In this document: positions 31,805 to 42,477 of the stretch, in pieces
How positions within the stretch are numbered: position 1 is the stretch's first letter
How the letters are laid out: every line of letters begins with the position of its first letter
NCBI GenBank assembly: GCA_956465555.1
Contig: OY101119.1
Span: 1,279,594 to 1,343,593 of the forward strand
DNA from: Nitzschia sp. pyKryTriq1
Taxonomy: Eukaryota; Bacillariophyta; Bacillariophyceae; Bacillariales; Bacillariaceae
Direction: 5' to 3'
DNA length: 64,000 nt
The notes under the pieces: generated by a model
Databases searched by the model: none
Told to the model about the DNA's origin: nothing
What the model saw: only the letters and a program-made list of their open reading frames with translations
Position numbers and translations under genes: made by a program

Positions 31805-34055
31805 GGTCGACAATACACAAGTTGAGAAAAAATGGAATCCGCCGAGTAACAACAGTCGGTGCTCGCCAATAACGAACGTGGGGAGCGTGCTACTTGTAAT
31901 GGTGATGATGAGAGAGGCAGGCCGGGCGGCGGGGGAGAGCGAAGCGGAGAAAGAGGATGGAAAATTAGGTACTGATATAGTTTTTATTTCCTCTCCAGCC
32001 ACGAAAAGAGGGGGGGGCGGATACAAATACTGCAACTTTCCTAGATCCCCATTCTTGATTTTGACATGATATCGACGACTCAATCGATTCTGACCAGACT
32101 CGTGACTCGTGAATGCGACGTGCGTGAGAGAGGAGATGTCTCACTATTGGAGGTTACGAGTCCGCATGGTTGACGGTCAAGCAATGAATCTCTCTTGTGC
32201 CGGAACAACAATAGTAGCCATGCCAGACAGTCCACTGATTGATTCAGTAAACTCTTTTCACCAGTATGGGATCATCGTCAGTGCTAAGAATCTGCACATT
32301 TACAGGGACATAGAACCTACAGCCAGTAGTAATTCTGTGCTTGCTGCATCCTTGTTCATCAAGCTCACTTGCGCCGTTCAACAAAGAATTGGGCTGCTGC
32401 CAGGAAGCACATAGAATAGCAAGCTTCTCTTCCATGCATAGCTGCCAGCACAGCAGGGTACAAGAAAACAATTTCATAAAACTAATTGCTCCTTTACCGT
32501 GCCATATTCAACTCGTCGGGTATATTCATGACTTTTGTAGGGAACGTTTGCTTCTTGAAGATGCTCCACCATATGGCGGACAAGAGTGTTTCTGACAACA
32601 TTCCTTTGCAGGAGAGATGGATCACTCATGCAGTGCTGTTTGAACCTTGAACGGAGTCTTGAATTGCTGCTGCATATTGCTAATGTAGAATTTGTTGTTA
32701 CAGAGATGAAAACCCTAGTACGAATAAACCACCATGGACTTACACCTTGACATTCAATCATCAGCTACAGTACATGTGTCTTGACTGGACAGGAGGTACT
32801 AGGAATTCTTCTTGTTTTCTCCTCCCCCCTTGAGTAAGAATACTCTACTATAGTACTAGACATCAATATATTGTTGGGCTACTGGTGGTGGGTCTGTGTG
32901 GAGTTTCTTCAGATTGCCGTAAAAAATTTTACGTCACATTTTTTCAATTCTTCTAGCTAGTAGTAGTAGATTGTATCATGACAGTTTCAATGGACTTGTC
33001 AGCAGTTTGTTGGTAGTGTACTACTAGGAGTTGTTTCTTGTTCAAAGAAGAAGGAGCACTCTATCCTCACCCCCCACAGACAATCGGACTATTGTTAGGT
33101 CTTTTGCTGCTGCATCCTCACGAGGTGCCCCTTTTTATTCAAAAAGCTCAGTACTTGTACAAGTACTGTACTGTAGTTCTTGCTTTAAGAGAGTTGAACA
33201 ATAAAATTGAAGGAAGACTACATACCGGTACCGGTATGTACCCAGTATTGCAACAAGAAAAGTAAGAAAGAAGGCGGTCGTGCGAAATTGACAGTAGTGT
33301 TGCATAATACATACGCGTACCGGTAGATAGAGCGATGATTATTTTTTCTCCTCCACCAAAAATCCTTTCTCGATCTGCGCCTTCTCGGTGCGCGCGCGGA
33401 CCATGAATTTTGGTGTTGTATTTGTTCGGGAACACGGCGTTTCATTGTCCTTTGCCTGGACAAAAGAGTGTTCTTTTGGGCATCTATTAAGCCCCACACC
33501 CCGGAGCAGTTAAATCGTATTCCGCATTTTTTTATATGTATTTTCGTCACACATTCGGAGAAGTTACCCGTTGTGAAAAACTTAGATCCTCCCTATTATT
33601 CGGAAGAGGTTTGGCGGTACCTACGATAAGTCGTAAACCGGGATTGACTGATTACGATCCGAAACGAATGTTGGCGAGTTTCTGCCTTTCTTATACTATA
33701 TACATGTCTGAATATGTCATAAGACCACGACTTAAGTACCCAAAGCACATGCAAACCAAGGTTTTTGCTTGCGATGCCACCACTCGATTGCACGTGTTGG
33801 GTTTGGGGTCCCGCAAGGCGCAGCGTAAACCCAAAGCATCTTGGTTCGATCGCAGGAGGCAAAATTTGGCCACTCTTCCCTCATCCTCCATCCTGCTGCG
33901 TGGTCGAAAGCAGCAACAGGAGCGCAAACACCCATTCAACAACATTCTGTTTCGACTTGAGACGACGACCACTTCTCATCAGACATCAACATTCCACACA
34001 CACCAAGCACATACCTTTCTCATTTCAATTACAGGGGAATACTGATACAGAGCGA
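31805..34055. other. 2.2-kb spacer between small protein and kinase B
   Basis: No domain-bearing open frame on either strand. Contains GTAC/CCGGTA patches near 33150-33250 and 33310-33325. An acceptor-like tract just upstream of 34035 may end a 5' UTR intron of kinase B. Confidence 0.5.
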
Positions 34056-35634
34056 ATGAGCATCAGTACACTGAGCAAAGATTTCCCGGGAGACGACCAT
34101 GCTCTTGGTCTCCATGCTGATCTGAGCTATGACGATGTTGTGGCTGCCGGTCCAGCAGCAAGACCACTGGACTTTCCAGCTCCTTCTGTTGCAAGATGCG
34201 TAAATATCGACGTTCATGCTAGAGACCACCGCTCCGGCACCATTCATTTTCTCCGCAATGTGATTGTGAGAACTGATGGAACCCCCGAAACTGCGTTCTT
34301 TGTAACAAAGAAGCTGGGCAAAACTGTCTACGGAAGTATCAGACTATGCATCGTTCTGAAGCGACTTGAAAGGGGCGAGAGTCAGGGTCCAGAGGACCGC
34401 CAAGATGCTAATTCACCCGTTATAGAATGGGAAAGCACAGACCTGCAGGCGGCGGTCAAGATTTCAGAGTTTTCCAAGATACACGCGATGCGAGGAAGAC
34501 ATTTGGAAGACCCGATCAAAGAGATCTCGGCGATGCAATTGCTGGGCGCCTACAACCCTCATGTTCTGGGAGCCATGGATGTGTTACAAGATGACAATTA
34601 TCTGTACATCATCACGCGACATTTGTCCGGGGGCGAACTGTACGGAAGGATCCAAGAGGCGTTTCCCACAAAAATATCCCCAGACGAGCTTGATAGTCCC
34701 CACAGCTTTCAATACGACGAGAGCAAAGCACGTCGTTGGTTCAAGCAGCTCATAATGGTAAGAAGAATTGATAGAAGATAATGGTGTGTCATGTTCTGAG
34801 CAGCGAACTAACTTTTTCTTTCTTCGTGTACTTCGATCAGGCACTGGATCACTACCACAAGAAAGGAGTTTCCCACCAGGATGTCTGCTTGGAAAATATT
34901 GTGCTCGATGACAGAGATCGAGCCGTTCTAGTGGATCCTGGTTTGAGCTTGCGAGTGCCGCATTGTGGTAAGTACTGAATATGATGAAGAATCGCATAAA
35001 GGCCTTTAGAGAAGTTGGATCTCCTTTCTCACACATACCATTTTCCACGCACATGTGCCTAATTGCTTCATTCACAGACCCATGTAATCCTGATTGTGTC
35101 TCCGACGTATCTGCGGGCACGAGCCGCAGACTTATGATTGCCCAGGGGCAGGGCGGAAAGCTTATGTATGCGGCCCCTGAGGTGATTGACCGAAAGCCCG
35201 AGGTGGATGCCTATGCTGTTGATCTTTGGGCTGCAGGCGTCGTTCTTTTTGTTATGTTGGTTGGTTTGGCACCCTTCAAATGGGCTCATTCGAGCGACAA
35301 GCGCTTTGCTCAAATTTCGCGTGGTGGCCTGGGTGATGTTGTAACTGCGTTGGACATTCCACTGAGTCCTGAGGCTATCGACCTGTTGCAAGGCTTCTTT
35401 TGGAAAGATCCGAGGCAACGCTTTACTCTTGCAGAGATTTTGGATCACCCATGGGTACAGGGGAAACGATTCAAGAACGTCAGCTTTGCGCGCAAGACGG
35501 CACCGGAGGGTCGCTTTGCATTTCCCCGATTGGGGAGCAAGAAGCGCTTGGGAAAAGGCTGTGATGGCATCGTACAACCAAGATGCGAACCGCCGGCTCG
35601 CATGGTGGTTCCAAACGGTGCATATTACTGCTAA
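34056..35634 (+). CDS. Protein kinase B of the tandem pair, with altered catalytic motifs
   Basis: Three exons, 34056-34757, 34841-34967 and 35078-35634, 461 residues. Same layout as kinase A, including an N-terminal FPAPSVAR segment (40-47). Motifs: Lys135 (AAVK), Glu156, but the catalytic loop reads HQDVCLEN (His246, Gln247, Asp248) where kinase A has HRD, and the metal-binding motif reads DPG (Asp266) where most kinases have DFG. The Asp residues are kept, so activity is possible. Downstream, DLWAAGVVLFVML and LAEILDHPWVQ are intact. A basic Cys/Lys tail follows. Intron 1 is at the same place as the intron of kinase A; intron 2 (after PHC) is unique to this copy. Relationship by duplication is clear; function unknown. 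Confidence 0.85.
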
Positions 35635-35773
35635 CTTTTTTAGACGACTCATAGACATAGAATTCGACGTGACATACAATCATTGCCATGTTCGATTGCA
35701 TAAAAGATTCAATAACCGTGTAATATTTTAGGTATAAAAGCTACAGTACTGGCTTGTTGTATTACCGGTAGGA

Positions 35774-37021
35774 CTACCTTCGCTCTACACCGACGGAAAC
35801 CTCATTTAGTCTCTTCCACGGAACGGTGAAGGGGTCGTTGTACTGCGCAACGGTGGCTTCCTCGGCCAGCATTCTCCACTCTGGATCTTTGGACAAAGCC
35901 GCGAATAGCTCCTTCTTTCGAGCTTTAACCTCCTTCTGGGAAGCATAACCTCCGAACATGATTACGGCGCGGTCTTCGGATGCTTTTTCTTGCAACGTCA
36001 CTCCACTCTCCGAAAGCGGTCGAGGGGCAGATCCAACAGAATCCCAATACGTAGATGGTAGCACAAACTCCATTTGTCGATCCCCTTCTTGCAAGGGTGA
36101 TGTGAAGACCGGCGTGGTCATTTTCATTGCAGTAGACTGGTCGTTTTTGCCGAACAAGTAGCCTGCAAGGGCACCAAAGGAGCTAGCGCCACTCATCTCC
36201 GGCATTTGGATTTTGGCATCGGTCTTGGTCGACTCTGTGGGTCTGGGCTTGTTCATCGAAACTGCGCAAACGGAATATGGCTTGTAATGACGGATTTCAA
36301 CGTTCTTTCCGCCTGAAATCGACGGGGCAACGACATCGTACTTTGGAGTTTCGAGACCATCTGGTAGACGATTTCTTAGATTAGTTGCATCATCCTTTTC
36401 AGCTTTGATTGCTCGGCGTTCCAACCTCACAATGCAAGGCTCTTTCGACGAGTAGCCATCATCGGACTCGATCGAGAGCGACCTCAAAAGAGCTAGAAGA
36501 GCTCGACGTCGTCGCTGAGCTACCTGTTTACTATCATCAGCACCCTCTTCGTTTTCAGATAAAGGTGGGGTTGTACGATCCAAGGTCCGCCGAAGTGAGG
36601 CCATCCGAGCCCTGCGAGAGAAGCGCGCCAATCGTTTGGAGCGAGCCCAAATTGGCAGGTTCGAATCTGGGCCCTTTCTCAAAATTTCATCCAAAAAGGC
36701 ATCGATGGTTTCCCTGGAGGTTCCGTCCTCCCGCATTCGACTTATCATCGCAAGAAGGTCAGACGCGGCCGATGGGTTGAATCCAACGGCCTCTTGAAGT
36801 GACTCCATGGCAACATCGTCAACTTTGGCTTCGCTTCCAGTCGCCGCGTCATGCGACGAGGATGTGCTCTTCAACGGCATCAAAACGTGTCCCGGTGTCG
36901 TCCCCCGAGCCGCCGAAGGCACTGGGTACGTAGGCGACGATGTCGCGACAAATGCCTGCATGGGACACACCGCAGAGATGACAAACAACGCGCAATATGT
37001 TGAACCGATTCGAATCATCAT
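35774..37021 (-). CDS. SOUL-family heme-binding protein with complex-plastid presequence
   Basis: Single exon, 415 residues. The N-terminus (MMIRIGSTYCALFVISAVC) is a signal peptide followed by PMQA|FVATSS, where Phe24 follows the predicted cut, as in the ASAFAP-type motif of diatom plastid proteins. A transit-peptide-like Ser/Ala/Thr-rich stretch follows. Residues about 90-215 are helical and Arg-rich with no known domain. The SOUL/HBP domain occupies about 222-410 (ETPKYDVV, VEIRHYKPYSV, AMKMTTPVF, VMFGGYA-like IMFGGYA and the closing WKRLNEV). Family knowledge: SOUL/HBP proteins bind heme or porphyrin; plastid forms may buffer tetrapyrroles. The plastid location is inferred from the presequence. 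Start chosen at 37021 because an upstream Met (37147) would put a hydrophilic extension before the signal peptide. Confidence 0.85.
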   Translation of the reverse strand: MMIRIGSTYCALFVISAVCPMQAFVATSSPTYPVPSAARGTTPGHVLMPLKSTSSSHDAATGSEAKVDDVAMESLQEAVGFNPSAASDLLAMISRMREDGTSRETIDAFLDEILRKGPDSNLPIWARSKRLARFSRRARMASLRRTLDRTTPPLSENEEGADDSKQVAQRRRRALLALLRSLSIESDDGYSSKEPCIVRLERRAIKAEKDDATNLRNRLPDGLETPKYDVVAPSISGGKNVEIRHYKPYSVCAVSMNKPRPTESTKTDAKIQMPEMSGASSFGALAGYLFGKNDQSTAMKMTTPVFTSPLQEGDRQMEFVLPSTYWDSVGSAPRPLSESGVTLQEKASEDRAVIMFGGYASQKEVKARKKELFAALSKDPEWRMLAEEATVAQYNDPFTVPWKRLNEVSVGVERR

Positions 37022-37755
37022 ACTGGTATTCCTTGTTAGATTTCGTGGACCTAGTAGAGAGAGCAATACTTTGCGGCGGTGAGACGTGAGACCAATGCAA
37101 TTCTGAAATATATCGTATCCGCACAGAGCTTTACTCGTATCCTTCAATTGTACTTGGTAGACTACTCGAAAGATAACTCCAACTCTAAACCTCTCTACTC
37201 TATAGTATTAAAATAGAGAGTCTTTTCATACCGGTACCGGTACTCGTAGTCTAATCACACTCGTAAATCGTAAATACCGAATACCGAATACCGAATACCG
37301 AATACGGCGACACCCGACACAAAACACAAAACACAATGAACAAACTCGTGCAACGTGCAAGACGTCGCGTCATCGTTCCATTCCACTTTTTCGGATGGTG
37401 AATAAAGGAGAGAGAGGACCCACCACGTCAGTCGTGGATGATCATCCACGTCTCGAATAATTGGAAAATCGAACTAGTCGCCTGTCGATCCGAAGCAAGC
37501 AAGCAGAGAAGTCTTCCGTCGAGAGTCGAGATCGTCCAGTCGTCATTTTTTGTGATGATCGATGATAAAAGTGTGGTGGGAGAGACTTGAACACGAGATC
37601 AAGAATCATCATCAAGGGAAGGGTCCATCTATCTTGTCTGGAGGTAGACCTACCAGTTCCAAATTCAGATTTTTTCACCAGGACGACGGCGTGTTGGGTA
37701 AATCGAGCGGCATGAGAGGGAAGTTGGGAGAGCAAGCAAAGGAATATTTTGTAAA
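37022..37755. repeat. Divergent spacer with ATACCGA heptamer array
   Basis: Between SOUL and MBOAT. Four perfect tandem ATACCGA units lie at 37274-37301; TAGAGAG and ACCGGTACC words surround them. No gene seen. Confidence 0.6.
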
Positions 37756-39200
37756 ATGAACTTCCTTGCAACTTTAATGGCAGACAAGTTCGTCGAAGAT
37801 GCTCGCGCCGTGGATCACCATTTATCGGTGCCGGGACTTGGTGTATTCGGGCTGAGCCTTCCGATTTTGTTGTTCTGGGTGCAGCTCGCGATGGTGAGAA
37901 AACACGTGTGCAGCTGTTGGGTGTTGGGGGGGGGGGAAAGGATGGTAACGCACTAACCGTTTTTCCTCCCTCACACAGTATATATCCCTGGCATCTATCA
38001 TTAATGCCATCTGTGCAACGATCATATGGTTTTACGTCGTCCAGCAACGTGGAAGTAGTGCTTCGTATCTTGTAACCTATGGTGTTGTAATCCCGTCGAC
38101 GCTGGTTCTGCCATACTATTTGGTTGTGTGGTGCGATGTTCAAAATGTTGTCTTATCGATTCCACTAATTGTGTTGCCGCCTCTGAACATCCTCCGTTGC
38201 CTCGAAGGTGAGCATTTCATATGGTTGAATAGTCCATTCCCTTTTTTGTGATCGTTGATCGCAAACTCAAAAAATACTCCGCCCCCTCCAACAGCACTAT
38301 ATGGCACGTCCCGCCCGTATGTCGAACGAAGCTTTTACCAGTTTTTTCTCTACTACACCTCCCCAGTTACTTTTGTTTTCAACAGAAAGACAGGGCAGGT
38401 GCAGGTAGCCACCAAAGGCGAGATTATGTCGAAGCTGAGCAAACTACTTCCTGGATTCATCGAGACGACTCTTCTCTTGAATATACTTCTTACATCAGAT
38501 CACTACATATTCGCTCCTCGCCAAAGGGAGACTTTGCTCGACTTTTTTCACTGGAGAAATTTGATGAATAACTTGGCGCTAGCGTACTTGACAGAAATTT
38601 ACTTGGAGTTTGGTACGCGGGCTGCAGCAATCGTGATCAGTCTGGTTTCAGGTATGGAGACTATCGAGGTGAACGATAACCCACTTAGTCAATCCACAAG
38701 TGTATCAGAGTTTTGGGGCCAGAGATGGAATCGACTTGTAGGGGAGCTGCTGCGGGTAAGTACGAATTCCTCTCGGCAATCGAATACTATTTTGACCATA
38801 TGACGCCAACTCATTTCTGAAAACACGAAAGGTGGGAATTTTCAAACCTATTGTCCAATCATTGGACTCAAAACCTGTCGCTGTACTCGCAACTTTCCTT
38901 GCCAGTGGCTTCTATCATGAATTCATCTTGCTGGTCCTGTACTGTGTCGGTGCATTCAAACCGAACTTCACAGCCCAGCTTCTATTTTTTCTTTGGAACG
39001 GTCTCATGCTTTTATTGGAAGGGATACTTTCACAAAACGTAACTTTCGCACAAGTGTCGTCGAAGATACCACCGAGGCTAAAGAACATGATCGTCTTGAT
39101 GACAGTCTTGCCGGTTTCTCATTGGTTTTTGGACGAGTACGTGGCATGCGGAATGTTCAAAGATTTTGCGGTAGCGTTCCCATTGATCACAAAGCTATAG
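37756..39200 (+). CDS. Wax-synthase-type MBOAT acyltransferase
   Basis: Four exons, 37756-37893, 37979-38207, 38295-38755 and 38832-39200, 398 residues, all in frame. About eight hydrophobic segments. Two signatures of the wax synthase/DGAT-like MBOAT group are seen: FWGQRWNRLVGELLR at about 262-276, ending at the third intron, and the active-site His305 in ASGFYHEF. The segment RPYVERSFYQFF precedes. Family knowledge: plant wax synthases transfer acyl groups from acyl-CoA to fatty alcohols or diacylglycerol in the ER; substrate cannot be told here. Its stop lies 33 bp from the stop of the phosphatase on the other strand, so their 3' UTRs must overlap. Confidence 0.85.
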
Positions 39201-39233
39201 TCTTTTTGGTACCACATAGCACAGTGTATGAGA

Positions 39234-40173
39234 CTAGAGATCATCACCATCGGGAGCGTTCTGCCGCTCCTCCTTTCCGTCTGAATCTTCCTCGCCGTTG
39301 TTTTCTTCCACAATGTCCAACAAGACGGTCCCCTTCTTCAACAACCGCGAGTGTAGTTTGAGTATGCTTGGCTGCTTCCACAGTGTCTTCCGAACGTCCC
39401 GCTGTTTTCTCAGCTCGGCATTAAGTGCCTTCAAATCCATGCTCGGGTCTTTGTACATGAGCCAAGCAAAAACTGCCGCTGCACTACGGCCATGGCCAGC
39501 TCGGCAATGTACGTAGACGCTATTTCCGTGGGCTTCGTGCCTCTGAATGAAAGATATAGCACTCTTTGAAAAACGGGATGATGATGTTAGCACAGCGAAA
39601 CCAAAGCATCCCACCGCTGTGTCCCGACCTGGTAGACTGAATATGTACGAGCAGACTACTACTTACAATCAAATCTTCCACGGTAGGTTCGAAGTGATCC
39701 GTGGTAGGTAGGTATAGATGCTCCATCCCCAGTTCTTTGTACTTCCGCAAAGGCCCTCGATATTCTTCGCAAAGATTGATGACCCCTCTAACACCAAAAT
39801 CGTTGTAAAGGCGATCGGGATAGTCAACAAATCCAAAAGGCGCTCCACCCATGACGACTGTATCATCGATTCGAGTCATCCATTTCCCTAGTCGTCTCGA
39901 CACAGTTATGGGCAAGGTCGGCCAGAACAAAGTCTTGCTGACAACTGCCGATAAAGGTCGTGGGAGGGCGTGCTTCTGATTTAAAATGTAAAGGGCGACG
40001 GTTACTCCGAGCAAGGTTCGAAGCGCCAAATTAGCTACATGGGGCACTGCAGCTATCGTCACATTTTGCCAGGTCTCGGTTCTTGGTTGTTTGTCCCCTC
40101 CTGGCGACGAAGAAGAAAGTCTCCACGGTGCTGTCGAACGATGTTCCTTGTTCGGTGTACTATCTATAGTCAT
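39234..40173 (-). CDS. PTPMT1-like dual-specificity phosphatase, membrane-anchored
   Basis: Two exons, 39667-40173 and 39234-39563, 278 residues. Seen: an N-terminal hydrophobic segment (about 40-64), then the phosphatase domain with VRGVINLCEEY (128-138), general acid Asp159 and the loop HCRAGHGRSA with Cys189 and Arg195, placed soon after the intron. A Pro-Leu-rich stretch (ITVSRRLGKW) and MGGAPFG are typical of the PTPMT1/PGP-phosphatase branch. Family knowledge: PTPMT1 dephosphorylates phosphatidylglycerophosphate in mitochondria on the way to cardiolipin. Substrate here is inferred from family likeness. The C-terminal tail is acidic (EENNGEEDSDGKE). Convergent with MBOAT. Confidence 0.85.
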
Positions 40174-40815
40174 TCTTCAAGAAGTTGTATCTGGCTTCAC
40201 AAAAGCTTACAATTCCGAGAATTGTATAAGGTCAGGTCAAAAACGTCGCAGGTGGTGAGATAAGAAGTTGTGTTCAGTATCGAGCCTGCTCTACAATAGA
40301 CAATGGACGTGGCAGTAGTACAAATAGTGTGTTAGTGACACTCCATGGCAGAGAGCCATTGGCTCTCTAATCCGTCGCCTCTGGATGCGTGAAGACTGCG
40401 ATGGAACGCGCTGCCTGCGTGGAACTTTTCGACTTTCGACTTGATGCCAACACAAAGAAGGCTAAAAAAGCTCTTTGTGTTTGATTCGATCGAGTCAAGG
40501 AACAGCCACTGACGCGACGACTCCTCACTTGTTGACGACTCTTCTGACTTGTCTCACGATCGGCGCATACTGCATGATGACCCAACTCATTTTTCATTCT
40601 TCGGCATGACTACTTGTACAGTAAGATAGCATGGGTGTTCTATGCTCTCGCTGATTCTTGTAGTAGTACTACGAAGTGCTGTAAATGCAATTGTGTTTCG
40701 TACTACTACTGCTGCTGCTAGAAGCAAAGCACCTTTCCTTCCTCATCACCTTGCCTACAAGCGGGTATGCTAAGAAACTACCAGCCATCCCAGCTTGATG
40801 TTTATGGAACGGAAA
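40174..40815. other. Spacer between phosphatase and nitrilase genes
   Basis: About 0.64 kb, no gene supported; a TACTAC-type patch lies at about 40660-40720. Confidence 0.4.
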
Positions 40816-42093
40816 TCATTGTTCGAAGGAAAAGTTAGCATTCTTCCGATGCTGATCGAGGGGCATTCTTTGTCGAGTTGAGTCAATCATATCAAGATCG
40901 ATTTCACAGGTGATGACAGTAGGCGGATCTTTTGTTTCTGGAGCTTCCTCTGAACCAGATCCGTCGCATGGGTACCCACCCGCATCAGCGAGAATATTCC
41001 CCCAAGGATCAACTGCTAGTGAATGTCCAAAGGATTCTCTTTTCTCGTTGTGCCGGCCGAACTGTGCTGCCGCTAGGACAAAACACTGGTTCTCGATTGC
41101 TCGGGCTAAGCAAATTCGTCAAGAAGTTAGTATGTTAGAATACTAATCATTTCACCTTCCCACAGTAATGAAGCGTAAAAACGTGTCGTGATCTCACCTT
41201 TGAGGAGTGTGTGCCAATGAGCCGCCCCTGTTGGAACTGTGAATGCTGAAGGGACCAACAAGATCTGCGCTCCCTTTTGTACCAACGGCGCATACATTTC
41301 CGGAAAGCGCACATCGTAACAAGTCGTCAGCCCGAGTTTACCTTCAGTAGAAGCGAATGAATGAATACGAATCATCAAGGCGTGAGGGGGTACAATCGAT
41401 CAAGAACTCGACAAGCTTCACAAGCAGGACGTATTACTACTGACCAATTGGCGAGTCACAGAGCACCAACTCAGTCCCTGGGGCAGTGGTGGCGCTTTCT
41501 CTTAGTTGAACTTTGCCAGGTATAGAGACATCAAAGAGGTGGACTTTGCGATAGATTGCCTTTACTTCACCTTGGTCGTCAAGAATTATATGCGTATTGT
41601 AGACCCGACGATTCCCCGATTCTGGATCCGGTGGAGCTCCCGAGACATGCATTCCCCCACCGGACAGCCATAACCCACTCTCCCTTGCAATTGTTCTTAG
41701 CCCATCTAGTATGTAGACTCTATCGAGCCCTTGAAGCTCAGAATTACCGTTTGGCATTCCAGAAACAGTCGACACCAGCTGTGCCGTCACTCGGTCGTCG
41801 TTGGAGTTCACGTCCTCCAGTACTGGATCTTCCGCTTGCTCAAGAGTTTGAACCGAATTTTCGCCCATAAATCCAAAACACTCTGGTAGAAAAAGCATAG
41901 ACGCACCACAATTCTTAGCCATGCGAGCACATTTTGCAATATCTAAGAGATTTTGAAACTTGTTTGAGGTTGATCGAAGTTGTGCAATTGCTGCGATGGC
42001 AGGCTTCTTGGTGTTCGATGTTGAGGTCGACATGGCTCTCGACGATGCCCAAAATGAAATCAATGATATACGGAGAGAAGAAGAGCCTCTCAT
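40816..42093 (-). CDS. Nitrilase-like amidohydrolase (NIT1/2 group)
   Basis: Three exons, 41445-42093, 41198-41341 and 40816-41105, 360 residues. The carbon-nitrogen hydrolase triad is complete: Glu71 (FLPECFGF), Lys183 (YRKVHLFDV) and Cys224 ([10 protein letters not shown], completed across intron 1). The last exon gives [12 protein letters not shown] and a PWG motif, and ends ...[17 protein letters not shown] and the GGMH segment fit the NIT1 (NitFhit) branch, whose members hydrolyse deaminated glutathione; NIT2 omega-amidase remains an alternative. From the ATG at 42093 the first 20 residues are Arg/Ser-rich with no acids, which could target mitochondria; the in-frame ATG at 42033 would give a cytosolic form of 340 residues. 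Confidence 0.88.
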
Positions 42094-42477
42094 TAGACTA
42101 TGGAGATTCCCCTTCGTCCCTTGAGGTAGGTTGTCAAAGCAATAATGTCATACTGCAATGCGAAAGTGGGAGGAAAGGACGATTATTCTAGAGTGACGAT
42201 GCGAAAAGTTCGAGAGAAAGATCTTTCGCGGTCTGTCGCGTTATGTACCCCGGTACTGTAAATCGCAAGATCACGCCGCGCGCCAGCCGTCTACCATGTG
42301 ATATGGTACCGATCGACCTTTTGGCGGTTTTTTCCCGCAAGTCTACGACTTGATCGACTGAACTCTTTCGTCTCTCTCGCACGAAGAAGAATCATCATCA
42401 TCTTCTCTTTCCACTCGCTTGACGGTTTCCAATGGCACTATAGGTCTACTATACCAAGAAGCAACGAATGAAGCAAG
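42094..42477. other. Spacer between nitrilase and MFS genes
   Basis: About 0.4 kb; nothing beyond an expected promoter for the nitrilase is seen. Confidence 0.4.

Noticed and set aside
32109-32414. 101-codon plus-strand frame
   Set aside because: No recognisable domain or splice partner; composition resembles spacer.
36650-36680. GGTTCGAATC-like word resembling a tRNA T-arm
   Set aside because: It lies inside the SOUL coding exon and no cloverleaf partners surround it.
37442-38143. 233-codon minus-strand frame
   Set aside because: Antisense to the spliced MBOAT gene and without domain content.
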